DNA of 64,000 nt from Azospirillum sp. RU38E (lineage in GTDB: Bacteria; Pseudomonadota; Alphaproteobacteria; Azospirillales; Azospirillaceae), in assembly GCF_900188385.1 (NCBI RefSeq), contig NZ_FZOI01000001.1, forward strand, positions 992,001 to 1,056,000, written 5' to 3'. Below are positions 1 through 9,380 of the stretch, piece by piece. The notes under the pieces are model-generated. The model did not search any database. It was not told the origin of the DNA and saw only the letters and a list, made by a program, of their open reading frames with translations. Numbering within the stretch: the first letter of the stretch is position 1; each line of letters begins with the position of its first letter. The position numbers and the translations under genes were made by a program.

Positions 1-870
1 GTCGCGTTCGATCTTGCTGCACTGGGTCAGGCTGAACCACAGGATACCGGCCAGCACCACGGCCACAATCACCAGCAGCAGGCTGCCGACGACCGCGTGC
101 CACTGCACCAGTTGCCAGTTGATCAGCACGGCGGCCACGGCGCCGACATAGATCATGGCTTCGCGCGACAGGCCGATGGCGGTGCGCGCCTTCAACTGTG
201 CCGGATTGGGCGGTTCGGCATTGCGGTACCATTGGGTACCACGGGCAAACACCACCAGGCCCGCCACCATGCCGATGCCGGCCAGACCGAAGCCATAGGC
301 CCAGCCATAGGTTTCGCCCAGATAGCCGCAGGCGATGGTGGAGAAGAAGGAGCCCAGATTCACACCCATGTAGAAGATCGTATAGCCGGGGTCGCGGCGC
401 GGATCATCCTTGCTGGGATAGAGCTTGCCCACCATGGTGGAGATGTTGGATTTCAGGAAGCCGACGCCGACAATGATGAAGGCCAGCGACAGGAACATGA
501 TTTGATCATAAGGCGACTGGCGGACGATGACGCCATCGATGATCTGGGCCGGGCTGCCCTCGAACGCCATGCCGATATGGCCGCAGACCAGCAGGATGGC
601 ACCCAGCATCACCGCCTTGCGGTTGCCCAGATAACGGTCGGCGATGACGCCGCCGATCACCGGCATCGCATAATTCAGCGAGGCATAGCTGGCATAGATG
701 AAGCCCGCCATCTCGTCACTGTAAAGGAAATGCTTGACCAGATAGAGGGTCAGCAGGGCGCGCATCCCGTAAAAGGAAAAGCGCTCCCACATCTCGGCAA
801 AAAACAGGGGGGCCAGACCACGCGGGTGGCCGAAGAAGCCGCGCTCCGGGTCGTTAGAGATCAAAGCCAT
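1..870 (-). CDS. POT-family peptide transporter (MFS), 3' end cut by window edge
   Basis: Proton-dependent oligopeptide transporter of the inner membrane, importing di- and tripeptides. The start is the ATG at 868-870; about 290 codons are present and the C-terminal half lies outside the window. The N-terminus has the POT signature (ERFSFYGMRALLTLYL, residues about 29-44), followed by YASLNYAMPVIGGVIADRYLGNR, the family's first-loop region, and a conserved FYMGVNLGS segment near residue 170. Several hydrophobic membrane helices are visible. The gene appears to stand alone with a 268-base leader. Seen: motifs and helices. Known: POT family role. Substrate range is not predictable from this fragment. 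Confidence 0.9.
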   Translation of the reverse strand, partial: MALISNDPERGFFGHPRGLAPLFFAEMWERFSFYGMRALLTLYLVKHFLYSDEMAGFIYASYASLNYAMPVIGGVIADRYLGNRKAVMLGAILLVCGHIGMAFEGSPAQIIDGVIVRQSPYDQIMFLSLAFIIVGVGFLKSNISTMVGKLYPSKDDPRRDPGYTIFYMGVNLGSFFSTIACGYLGETYGWAYGFGLAGIGMVAGLVVFARGTQWYRNAEPPNPAQLKARTAIGLSREAMIYVGAVAAVLINWQLVQWHAVVGSLLLVIVAVVLAGILWFSLTQCSKIERD

Positions 871-1039
871 CGTCGCCTTGCGGGTGATATATGTCCGAAG
901 GCGCGGGCTATATCATGTTTGGCGGGTCTGGAATACCGGCTTTGCGGGGCCGGCATGGCCCCTCGCGGATGCAGGCTGAGCGTTGTTCAGGGGGCTGTTG
1001 GGTAAAATTTCCACCCATTCCGGCATTGGGTTGAAACAA

Positions 1040-1077
1040 TGCCGCCGCAATGGCGGCCTGGGTTGAAATAATCAACC
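1040..1077. repeat. Two adjacent small stem-loops between patatin gene and POT transporter
   Basis: GCCGCC-GCAAT-GGCGGC at 1041-1057 is followed at once by GGTTGA-AATAA-TCAACC at 1061-1077. They lie downstream of the patatin gene on its strand and upstream of the transporter. They may end the patatin transcript, although there is no clear T run. The rest of 871-1137 shows nothing recognisable. Confidence 0.4.
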
Positions 1078-1137
1078 GGCATCACCATGGTGGGCCGGGG
1101 TGGGCGGGCGAAAATATTTTCACACGCCCGTCACGGA

Positions 1138-2226
1138 TCAGACAAAAAACGGCCCTGTTTCAAAGCTGCTGCCCTGGCCCAGCCGATCGATATGCGCGGC
1201 CAGCCAGGAATCGGCGGCGCTGCGGCCCATGTCCCGCAGGTCGCACAGGAAGCCCCAATCGCCGTTCAGCTTGCTGGAAACCCCCAGATCCGCCATCCCG
1301 GCCTCGCTTTCCACCATATGCAGATGGACGGCGCGCAGCCCGCTTTCCGGGCCGATGCGCCCGTCGGCCAGCAGCCGGTTCACCAGTTCGATGGAGCGCA
1401 GTTCGCGGTAGAAGGTGGAATTGAAGCTGATTTCATTGATGCGGTCGATGATGGCGCTGGGCGCGCGGGGCAGTTCCGGCCGATGGATGGGCGTGACCTG
1501 CACGATCATCACATCGGCCGACTGGCAATGTTTCACCAGCGGGTCAATCACCGGGTTGCCCATATAGCCGCCATCCCAATAATGTTCGCCGTCGATCTTC
1601 ACGGCCTGGAACAGCATGGGCAGGCAGGCGGACGCCAGCAGGCATTCTACCGACAGTTCCTGCCCGGCAAAGACGCGCAACTGACCCCGGTTGACATTGG
1701 TGGCGCTGACGAACAGCCGCACATCGGTGGCCTGCCGCAGCAGGCTGAAATCCACCAGCCCTTCCAGCACATCATGCAGCGGGTTCACCCCCATCGGGTT
1801 GAACTGATAGGGCGACATCATGCGCACCATCATGTCCAGCCCGGCATAGATGGGGTTGCTGTCCAGGTTGGGGCCGCTGCCAAAGGGAAACGGCCAAGGC
1901 TGTGACAGCGGCCCCAGCGCGTGTGACTTGGCCACCCGCCGCCATAGCCGCTCCAACAGCTCCCGCGCTGCCTGCGGTCCGCCGGTCAGCAGGCCCTGGG
2001 CCAGCAGGGCGCCATTCATGGCACCGGCAGAGGTGCCGCTGATCCCCTCCACCTCCAGCCGCCCATCCTCCAGCAGCCGGTCCAGCACACCCCAGGTGAA
2101 GGCGCCATGGGAGCCGCCCCCCTGCAGGGCCAGATTGATGCGATGACGGGTGGGCACAGCAGATGGCTGCGCAGCGACGGGCGCGGAACGGCGGCCCGGC
2201 GTGCGCGGGGAGGGGGGCTTGGTCAT
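1138..2226 (-). CDS. Patatin-like phospholipase family protein
   Basis: Patatin-fold serine acyl hydrolase of 362 residues. It has the oxyanion-hole motif GGGSHGAF (about 37-43), the nucleophile elbow G-T-S-A-G with Ser66, and the catalytic dyad motif DGG at 218-220, so it should be active. There is no signal peptide, so it is probably cytoplasmic or inner-membrane associated. It follows the 3-hydroxybutyrate dehydrogenase gene by only 22 bases on the same strand, which suggests an operon. That context raises the idea of a role with polyhydroxybutyrate granules or membrane lipid turnover, which is inference. The N-terminal 25 residues are a Pro/Ala-rich tail. Start ATG at 2224-2226. Confidence 0.88.
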   Translation of the reverse strand: MTKPPSPRTPGRRSAPVAAQPSAVPTRHRINLALQGGGSHGAFTWGVLDRLLEDGRLEVEGISGTSAGAMNGALLAQGLLTGGPQAARELLERLWRRVAKSHALGPLSQPWPFPFGSGPNLDSNPIYAGLDMMVRMMSPYQFNPMGVNPLHDVLEGLVDFSLLRQATDVRLFVSATNVNRGQLRVFAGQELSVECLLASACLPMLFQAVKIDGEHYWDGGYMGNPVIDPLVKHCQSADVMIVQVTPIHRPELPRAPSAIIDRINEISFNSTFYRELRSIELVNRLLADGRIGPESGLRAVHLHMVESEAGMADLGVSSKLNGDWGFLCDLRDMGRSAADSWLAAHIDRLGQGSSFETGPFFV

Positions 2227-2248
2227 GTGTCAGTTGTCTTTATAGGGA

Positions 2249-3031
2249 TTACTGCGCTGTCCAGCCGCCATCGACGGGCAGGGAAGCGCCTTTGATATTG
2301 CCAGCGGCTTCGCTGCACAGGAAGACGGCCAGATCGCCCAATTGGTCAGGGGTGGTGAACTGGCGCGACGGCTGCTTTTCTGACAGCAGCTTTACCTGTG
2401 CCTCGGCAACGGTGATGTTTTCCCGCGCGGCCAGCGCGTCGATCTGCTTCTGCACCAGGGGCGTCAGCACCCAGCCGGGGCAGATGGCGTTGCAGGTGAT
2501 GCCGCTTTCCGCCGTTTCCAGGGCCACCACCTTGGTCAGCCCGACGACGCCATGCTTGGCGGCGACATAGGCAGCCTTCTGCGCGCTGGCGACCAGACCA
2601 TGGGCAGAGGCGATATTGATGATGCGGCCCCAGTTGCGCGCCTTCATGCCCGGCAGCACGGCCTGGGTGCCATAGAAGACGGCGGACAGGTTGATGGCGA
2701 TGATGGTCTCCCACCGTTCCGCCGGGAAATTCTCCACCAGGGCCGTGTGCTGGATGCCGGCATTGTTGACCAGAATGTCAACAGTGCCAAAGGCTTGTTC
2801 TGCACTGGCCACCATGGCGGCGATCTGGTCAGGCTTGCTCATGTCTGCGGCGGAATAGAGCGCCTTGACGCCGAAATCCGCCTCAATCGCCTGACGCTCC
2901 GCCTCGATCTCGGCGGCATCGCCGAAACCGTTCAGCATGATGTCGGCCCCGGCGGCGGCCAGCTTGCGGGCGATGCCCAGCCCGATGCCGCTGGTGGAAC
3001 CGGTGACGATGGCGGTCTTACCCTTCAACAT
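2249..3031 (-). CDS. bdhA: 3-hydroxybutyrate dehydrogenase
   Basis: Short-chain dehydrogenase of 260 residues that interconverts (R)-3-hydroxybutyrate and acetoacetate with NAD, the last step of polyhydroxybutyrate breakdown. The N-terminus has the nucleotide-binding motif TGSTSGIG (about 10-17), then NNAG near 90, the catalytic Ser in NIASAHGLVAS, and the YVAAKHG (Tyr-x3-Lys) motif near 155. The C-terminus LCSEAAGNIKGASLPVDGGWTAQ is typical of BdhA rather than of general SDRs. The length matches the family. It is the first gene of a likely two-gene operon with the downstream patatin gene. Confidence 0.92.
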   Translation of the reverse strand: MLKGKTAIVTGSTSGIGLGIARKLAAAGADIMLNGFGDAAEIEAERQAIEADFGVKALYSAADMSKPDQIAAMVASAEQAFGTVDILVNNAGIQHTALVENFPAERWETIIAINLSAVFYGTQAVLPGMKARNWGRIINIASAHGLVASAQKAAYVAAKHGVVGLTKVVALETAESGITCNAICPGWVLTPLVQKQIDALAARENITVAEAQVKLLSEKQPSRQFTTPDQLGDLAVFLCSEAAGNIKGASLPVDGGWTAQ

Positions 3032-3145
3032 GCTGTGCAGGCTCCCGAAAGTGAATGGTTATTCAGGTTGATGGAATAACCCGGATCGCGCCGCCATCCA
3101 ACCACGCTTTTCGGCAGTGCGATAGGGGGTGCGGCGATGCGGGCA

Positions 3146-6100
3146 TCAGCCATCCCCCTTGCGCAGCCGGTCCAGAATCCCGCCCACCGGGTCACGCGGG
3201 GTGGGGGTGGGCTTGGCCGCTGGCTTGGGTGCGGCGGCGGGGACCGGGGCAGGGGCGGCCGCTGCCGGGGCGGGTTTGGGGGCCTTGGCGGCCTCCCGCT
3301 TCTGGCTCCAGCTTTGCAGGGCGGTGAGATCGGCGGTGCGCGTGGCGCTGTTTCTCGGCCCCTTCACGGCCAGACCGATGGCAGGCGGGCTGCCATCGGC
3401 GGCCGGCAGCAGGGTGAAATCCAGCGTCACGCTGTCCGGTTCCAGCGCCCAGGCGCCGCCACCGGTCACGCTGCCGGCGGCCGTCTCCAGGCTGGTGCCG
3501 CTGAGTGCGACGATATGATCGGCCAGCGACCAGTCGAGTGTCAGCTGATCGAATCCGGTCTGTCCGCCGCGCGGCAGCAGGCGGCGCAGATCGGCGGCCA
3601 GATTGGCCCCGCCCTGGTCGATGCGCTTGGCAACCGCCCCCAAATCCAGCCCGCTCAGCGTGCCGTTGCGGAAAGCCGCCTTGCCCTGGCCATTCAGCCC
3701 GGACCAAAGGGTACGCGGGTTCTTGCCTTCCCCGGTGCCGGTGAAGCTCAACTCCACCTGACCGGCGCTGATCCCCAGACCGTTGGGGCCGGTGGCGAAC
3801 CGCTCGGGCAGAGTTGCCCCCTTGACCGCCAGGGCCAGGTTGCCGGTCAAGGGTGGGGGGCCGCCCTCCGGCCCGGTTTCCATCTGTGCCCAAGCCCCGC
3901 TGGCGGTCAGGCTGCCGCCCTGCCAGGTGCCGGTACCTTCATTCAGGCGCAGCAGGCCGGGCCGCGCCTCCAGCCGCAACAGGGCGTTTTCCGCCTTCTC
4001 CCCGGCCAGGGTCAGGGCGGCGCTGCGCAGGGTCAGGGCACCGTTATAGCGGCGGGTCCAGCCCAGGCCGATATCCCCCTCCGGTTTGGTCAGGTTGGGG
4101 ATGAACCGGTCCAGGTCCAGGGCACCCAGGCTCAATTCCCCGTCCAGGTTGGGCGGCGTGGCTTCCCCCCCCTCTGCCGGGGCCGGCTTGCCTTGCGTCC
4201 AGCGCAGGGTGCCTTCCAGGGGCTGGCCGGCGAAATTGCCTTGCAGGGCGGAAAGCGTCAGCACCTCCCCCCTTCGGCCGCCCAATTCCCCATAAAGGTC
4301 CAGATTGCCCAACCCCGCCAACCCGGAATCGGGCAGCAGCAGGCGCAGCGCGTCGGCGGTTTCCGGCAGGGTGCTGCGGATTTTCAGGGCGAGATTGGGG
4401 GCCGTCGCCGGTTCCAGCACCTCCCCGCCGATCTGGACGTTCCCGCCCAGCAGGCCGGCGCGGATATCAAGGGCGGCCTTGGAGTCGTTCCCCACCATCC
4501 GCGCCTCCAGCGACACGGCCCCCAGCCGGTCGGCCAGCGGGATGGCATCAATGGCCAGCGCGCGGAACAGCGGGGCCAGGGTCGGCGCGCTGGCGGTCAG
4601 GGTCAGGTGGGAACCGCCGGTCTGCCCACCCCCGGCATAGCGGCCATTGGCCTGCAGGGCGATGCCGGACAGGGATTTCACCGCCAGTTGGCGCAGGGTG
4701 ACAGCACCATTTTCCAGGCTGCCATCCAGGACCACCCCTTCGGCCTGCAAACCGGCCAGGGCCAACTGATCTGCCTTCAGGTCCAGCGTCAGGTTGGTTT
4801 CCTTGACCAGCGGGGCCAGCAGGTCGGCCCAGGCGGGTGCGTCGGCGGTGCGATAGGCATCCAGGTCCAGCCGGTCCAGCACCAGCCGGGCCCCCAGCCC
4901 GGTGCGTTCGCGCCTTGTCAGGCTGACAGCCCCGCTCAGTTTCGTGGTGTCGATGCCGCCCGTCAGGTCGGTCAGCGACAGATCATCCGGCTTGCCGGCC
5001 AGCTTGCCATGCAGATCGGCCTGCCGCAGCCGTTCCACCGGCACCTTGGCCAGATCAAGGCCGGCCCAGGCCAGCGTGTCGCGCAGGGACGGGCTGGTCA
5101 GGCTGACGGCAAGCTCCATGCGCGCTGCCGCTTCCCGCAGATCGGCACTGCCCGACAGGGTGACCGTGGTGCCGCCGGGCAGGGTGGCATTGCCCTGATC
5201 CAGGGCCAGCACCCGATCCTGCATCCGGCCCACCAGCCGTAGGTCACGCAGCGTATCCCCGTGCCAGCGCGCCTCATCGGCCAGCAGGTCAATTTCCATC
5301 AGGGCGCTGGGCCAGAAATCCACCGGCAATTCGCCGGGCTTGCCCAGCGCATCCAGATCCAGCTGGCTGAAGGCCAGCACCAGCGACCCCGATGCCTCGG
5401 CAGAACGGGGGAATTCGGCGCTGCCGGTGGCGCGGGCCACCCCCCATTGCAGGTCGATGCCATCGATGCCAACACTGTCATGATCCGCCGTCAGCCGCCC
5501 GCCAAACTGGATCGAGCGGCCCAGCCCCTCGGCCGGTTGCGCGGCCAGCCCCAGCAGCGGGCGCAGCAGGGCTGCCAGCGGGTTGGAATCGACCGCCTGC
5601 AGGCTGACATCCCCTGTCAGCGTGTCATTGTCGCCGGCCGGCAGCACGCCGGAAAAGCGCATTTCCGTCTTGCCCGCCGGCATGGACAAGGTGGCCCGCA
5701 CCGGCAGGGCCCCGCCAGCGGCCCGGCGCGCGGCGGCAAAGCTGAGGCGCAGCGGCTGGTCATTGGCGGTGGCATTGGCGGTCAGTTCAAATGGCCCGTC
5801 CGGGCCACCGGCGGTCAGTTCCCCGGTCAGTGCCTCCAGCCGCAGGGTGGGGCGCTCCGGCCGCTCCCAGCTCAGCCGGCTGTCGCTGAAATGCAGGCTT
5901 TCCACCTGCACCGATTTGCCCAGCGACTGCAGGGCGATGGGCCAGCGCACAGTGCCGTCCCGGTCCTGGCGCAGCCGCATATCCGCCCCTTGCAGGCGCA
6001 GCGATTCGATTTCGATGGATTGCGACAGCAGGGCCAGGGGGCGCACGCGCAGCGCCACCTTTTCCACGCTGGCGACATTCTCCCCGCCATCCAGCAGCCG

Positions 6101-6301
6101 CACATCGGCCACGGTCAAGGCAGGGGCGGGCAGCAGGGTCAACGACAGGTCGCCATCGATCACCACCTGCCGCCCTGTCAGGTCGGCCAGGACGGCGGCC
6201 ACCTGATCGCGGAACTGGTTCCAGGGAATAAGTGCGGGGGCCAGCACCAGACCGGCGCCGACCAGCAGCAACAGAACCACCAGGACCAGGAATTTGCGCA
6301 A
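3146..6301 (-). CDS. AsmA family protein
   Basis: Large envelope protein of 1051 residues with one N-terminal membrane anchor (residues 3-27) and a long, beta-rich periplasmic part, as in AsmA and the related bridge-like lipid-transport proteins. The opening PALIPWNQFRDQVAAVLADLTGRQVVIDGDLSLTLLPAPALTVADVRL block is the AsmA N-terminal domain; the AsmA C-terminal-like repeats occupy about residues 550-960. The tail is rich in Ala, Pro and Lys (about 1000-1051). The start codon is TTG at 6299-6301: a TAG stop lies in frame upstream and no ATG precedes the anchor; AAGG sits about 8 bases upstream. The role in phospholipid transport or outer-membrane homeostasis is family knowledge. Confidence 0.85.
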   Translation of the reverse strand: MRKFLVLVVLLLLVGAGLVLAPALIPWNQFRDQVAAVLADLTGRQVVIDGDLSLTLLPAPALTVADVRLLDGGENVASVEKVALRVRPLALLSQSIEIESLRLQGADMRLRQDRDGTVRWPIALQSLGKSVQVESLHFSDSRLSWERPERPTLRLEALTGELTAGGPDGPFELTANATANDQPLRLSFAAARRAAGGALPVRATLSMPAGKTEMRFSGVLPAGDNDTLTGDVSLQAVDSNPLAALLRPLLGLAAQPAEGLGRSIQFGGRLTADHDSVGIDGIDLQWGVARATGSAEFPRSAEASGSLVLAFSQLDLDALGKPGELPVDFWPSALMEIDLLADEARWHGDTLRDLRLVGRMQDRVLALDQGNATLPGGTTVTLSGSADLREAAARMELAVSLTSPSLRDTLAWAGLDLAKVPVERLRQADLHGKLAGKPDDLSLTDLTGGIDTTKLSGAVSLTRRERTGLGARLVLDRLDLDAYRTADAPAWADLLAPLVKETNLTLDLKADQLALAGLQAEGVVLDGSLENGAVTLRQLAVKSLSGIALQANGRYAGGGQTGGSHLTLTASAPTLAPLFRALAIDAIPLADRLGAVSLEARMVGNDSKAALDIRAGLLGGNVQIGGEVLEPATAPNLALKIRSTLPETADALRLLLPDSGLAGLGNLDLYGELGGRRGEVLTLSALQGNFAGQPLEGTLRWTQGKPAPAEGGEATPPNLDGELSLGALDLDRFIPNLTKPEGDIGLGWTRRYNGALTLRSAALTLAGEKAENALLRLEARPGLLRLNEGTGTWQGGSLTASGAWAQMETGPEGGPPPLTGNLALAVKGATLPERFATGPNGLGISAGQVELSFTGTGEGKNPRTLWSGLNGQGKAAFRNGTLSGLDLGAVAKRIDQGGANLAADLRRLLPRGGQTGFDQLTLDWSLADHIVALSGTSLETAAGSVTGGGAWALEPDSVTLDFTLLPAADGSPPAIGLAVKGPRNSATRTADLTALQSWSQKREAAKAPKPAPAAAAPAPVPAAAPKPAAKPTPTPRDPVGGILDRLRKGDG

Positions 6302-6379
6302 CGGACCAACCTTCTTGCCATCGCCGTGCAGACCGGCGTTAACCTATCGCGGGAACGCCGCCGAGGGATAGGGGATGAA

Positions 6380-6565
6380 ATGGGCGAAATCGTGAATCTC
6401 AATCGGGCCCGCAAGGCCAAGGAAAAGGCCGCACGGGAAGCACAGGCGGCGGAGAACCGGGTGAAGTTCGGCCGCACCAAGGCTGAGAAACAAAAAAGCC
6501 GGGCCGAGGATGAAGCCAAGGCCCGGCTTTTGGAAGGTCACAAGCTGGATAAACCAGAGAAATAA
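6380..6565 (+). CDS. DUF4169 family small basic protein
   Basis: A 61-residue, strongly charged protein starting MGEIVNLNRARKAKEKAARE, with a central RVKFGRTKAEK motif that is characteristic of the DUF4169 family of alphaproteobacteria. No membrane segment or signal. It is almost entirely predicted helix. The ATG at 6380 is chosen because it gives the family N-terminus. It diverges from the AsmA gene and its stop abuts the stop of the convergent glucan synthase gene. Function unknown; the Lys/Arg/Glu-rich composition would allow RNA or ribosome contact, but that is only a guess. Confidence 0.8.
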   Translation: MGEIVNLNRARKAKEKAAREAQAAENRVKFGRTKAEKQKSRAEDEAKARLLEGHKLDKPEK

Positions 6566-9175
6566 TTACTCTGCCGCCGGTGCCGGCTGCGGTTCATCCT
6601 GCTTGGGCATGGGCAGGCCGTTGATGGTGGCAACGGCCAGGGCTGCGATATAGGGCAGGGACTGCACCACCAGCATGGCCGACCAGATATAGGCGTCGCG
6701 GTTGTCGCCACCTTCGCGCCAGCCGACGGCAAAGGCGGTGATCCACAGGGCCACCATCAGCATCACCTCTTCCTTGGCGTGCAGGAAGCCCTGGATCAGC
6801 GCCGGCTGATCCTCGCATTTCGGCGTGCGCACGAAGGGGCGGCCCTGGGTGAACAGCCCGGTCCAGACGGCGCGGCCCACGGTGTGGGTCAGCGCCATGC
6901 CGGCCACGGCTGCATTCACCTTGTCCAGGAAGCCGCACTTCACCCGCGCCGCATAAAGCCACAGGCCGCACGCCACCTTGAAGAAGAACACCCCCAGCGT
7001 GGGCATGATGAAGACGGTGGGCGGAAATTCGAAATAGCGCGGTGCCAGCAGCAGGCCCAGCGACCAGAAGACACCGCCGATGACAAAGCCCATATGGGCC
7101 GCATCGGCAAACCAGGGCAGCCAGCCGGTGACGAAATGGTATTTCTGGCCGAAGGTCAGTTTCTTGCCGGACGGCAGGAATTCCCGCCAATGCCGCTTGA
7201 TGATCTGCACGGCCCCATAGGCCCAGCGGAAACGCTGGGTCTTGTAGCCGGCGAAGCTGTCCGGTACCAGGCCCTTGCCGAAACTGTCGGGCATATAGAC
7301 CGATTCCAGCCCCTCCTCAAACAGGCGCAGGCCCAGTTCCGCATCCTCACAAATGCACCATTCGGCCCACCAACCCACCTGTTTCAGGATGGAGGTGCGG
7401 ATCAGCGTCATGGTGCCATGCTGGATGATGGCGTTGCGTTCGTTCCGCTGCACCATGCCGATATGGAAAAAGCCCTGATATTCCCAATTGATCATCCGAT
7501 GGAACGGATGGATGTGCCAATCCCGGTAATCCTGCGGGCTCTGCACGAAGGCGACCTTGGGGTTTTCGAAATAGGGCGTGGTGGAGGACAGCCAGTCCGG
7601 CGTGACCTGATAATCGCTGTCGATCACACCCACCACTTCGGCATCCGGGGCGGTGACGGCCAGACCGAAATTCAAGGCACCGGCCTTGTAGCCCGGCCAT
7701 TTTGCCAGATGGAAGAAGCGGAAGCGCGGCCCCAGCTTGGCGCAATGTTCTTCCAGCGGCTTCCACACCGCCTCATCCTTGGTGTTGTTATCCAGCACCA
7801 GCACTTCGAAGTTGGGATAATCCATCTTCGCCAATGCGTTCAGGGTCTCAATCACCATATGCGCCGGCTCATTATAGCAGGGCACATGGATGGAAACCTT
7901 GGGATAGTAATTATTGGGGTTGGCCTTGACGGGGGCAAATTTCCGCTTCCAACGGTCGGTCCACACCACCTCCGTCAGTTCCAGCCCGTCAATCAGCACC
8001 ACCACCAACAGCAATATCTGGGCAAAGATCAGCACCAGGAAGGCGATGAAGGACATGGTGTTCATGCCCGTGGTCATCGCCTCTGTTGCCGTCCAGACCA
8101 GACCGGAGGCGATACCCTGGATCAGGGCGCCATAGAAAAGCTGGCCGGCGGGTTTCAGATCGTCGCGCTGCAGCACGAACCAGACCATGGGCAGGAAGGC
8201 CAGCGCGGTGGCGATGGCGCAGAGCACGGGCCAGCCCGGCACCTCGAACACGCCGCCTTCCATGGGGAATTTCATCTGGCGATGGGTATCCCAGATGCCC
8301 CAGTTGGCCTCCGCCTCGCCGCCGATCTCCCGCTTCCAGGGCTGGTCGAAGGCTTCCATGATGTAATAGTCCCAGCGGTTCTCACCGGCCAGGTTCAGGA
8401 AGTTGCGGATGAAGGTGGCCTCGTTCACCAGGCTGGCCTGGGCCCCGCCGCGATAGGGGCCATCGGACGGCCAGCCGGCTTCACCCACCAGGATATGCTT
8501 GTCGGGATATTTGGCGCGCACCTCGTCATAGCCACGGCGTACCTGCTCCATTGCCTGTTCGATCGGCACCTTTTCCCAATAGGGCAGCAAGTGGATGGTG
8601 ATGTAATCCACCGCCTCCGCCAGTTCAGGATGCTTGATCCAGACATAGGGCGGCTCAGCGGTGGAGACCGGCACATCCAGTTGCTTCTTGACGCGCTGCA
8701 CATAATCGATCAGCGCGCCGACCTCCAGATCGCCGCGATACATCACCTCATTGCCGACCATCACCCGCTTGACGTTGGGGTTGGCGCGGGTGAGGCGGAC
8801 CAGGGAGTTGATTTCCTGCTCATTCTTGCCCAGATCACCGGAGATCCAGGCGCCAGCCGTCACATCCAGGTCATGCTTGGCGGCCAGTTCCGGGATCACC
8901 TCCAGCCCGTCGGTGGCGGTGTAGGTGCGGATGGAGCGGACATAGGGGGCCACCACCTCCAGATCACGCTCCATATCGGCGCGGCTGGGATGGCGGCCAT
9001 CCTGCGGATTCTGATTTTCCTGATAGGGGCTGAATGCCACGCCGGCAATGGTGCCGGCCCACAGCCGATCCGGCGTGGTGGGCCGGTTCGACAAGGCCCA
9101 GGCACCAATATTGCCCAGCACCAGCAGCGCCAGCACCAGCCAGGCCGAACCACGCATCTTCAGGATTTTGCCCAT
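6566..9175 (-). CDS. ndvB: GH17-GT2 fusion, beta-1,3-glucan synthase (NdvB type)
   Basis: Inner-membrane protein of 869 residues fusing a periplasmic glycoside-hydrolase-17 domain to a processive family-2 glycosyltransferase. After an N-terminal anchor (about 8-28), the GH17 part carries both catalytic glutamates, in VGNEVMYRG and LVGEAGWPSDG. Two or more membrane helices follow, then the GT2 core: VSIHVPCYNE, DSDY (DxD), CEDAELG (acid) and TQRFRWA (QxxRW), and more helices to the end. This architecture and length match the NdvB proteins of Bradyrhizobium and Pseudomonas that make cyclic beta-(1,3)-glucans. The start chosen is ATG at 9173-9175, directly before the anchor; the upstream in-frame extension is non-coding in character. 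Confidence 0.85.
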   Translation of the reverse strand: MGKILKMRGSAWLVLALLVLGNIGAWALSNRPTTPDRLWAGTIAGVAFSPYQENQNPQDGRHPSRADMERDLEVVAPYVRSIRTYTATDGLEVIPELAAKHDLDVTAGAWISGDLGKNEQEINSLVRLTRANPNVKRVMVGNEVMYRGDLEVGALIDYVQRVKKQLDVPVSTAEPPYVWIKHPELAEAVDYITIHLLPYWEKVPIEQAMEQVRRGYDEVRAKYPDKHILVGEAGWPSDGPYRGGAQASLVNEATFIRNFLNLAGENRWDYYIMEAFDQPWKREIGGEAEANWGIWDTHRQMKFPMEGGVFEVPGWPVLCAIATALAFLPMVWFVLQRDDLKPAGQLFYGALIQGIASGLVWTATEAMTTGMNTMSFIAFLVLIFAQILLLVVVLIDGLELTEVVWTDRWKRKFAPVKANPNNYYPKVSIHVPCYNEPAHMVIETLNALAKMDYPNFEVLVLDNNTKDEAVWKPLEEHCAKLGPRFRFFHLAKWPGYKAGALNFGLAVTAPDAEVVGVIDSDYQVTPDWLSSTTPYFENPKVAFVQSPQDYRDWHIHPFHRMINWEYQGFFHIGMVQRNERNAIIQHGTMTLIRTSILKQVGWWAEWCICEDAELGLRLFEEGLESVYMPDSFGKGLVPDSFAGYKTQRFRWAYGAVQIIKRHWREFLPSGKKLTFGQKYHFVTGWLPWFADAAHMGFVIGGVFWSLGLLLAPRYFEFPPTVFIMPTLGVFFFKVACGLWLYAARVKCGFLDKVNAAVAGMALTHTVGRAVWTGLFTQGRPFVRTPKCEDQPALIQGFLHAKEEVMLMVALWITAFAVGWREGGDNRDAYIWSAMLVVQSLPYIAALAVATINGLPMPKQDEPQPAPAAE

Positions 9176-9380
9176 CTTACCAATCAAGCCCCTGGGAACA
9201 TTGCCGGCCAGGAATGGCGGCGGTTCAACTATTTGCAGCCGTTTTTTGTTATTTTTATGAAAAGCGCAATCATGATCCTTCACGCTGGAACACAGCATAG
9301 CGCAGGCGGGCCGCTTTGGTATAGACCGGGCATTGCCTGTCGGCCCCGTGCAACAGGGTAGGGGTGATCTGGGATTGATG

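Noticed and set aside
3137-5242. A 701-codon open frame opposite the AsmA gene
   Set aside because: It is the mirror of a real gene in GC-rich DNA: Gln/Gly/Arg-rich composition, no family likeness, no ribosome site.
6779-9361. An 860-codon open frame opposite the GH17-GT2 gene
   Set aside because: Antisense shadow; the minus-strand protein has intact catalytic motifs.
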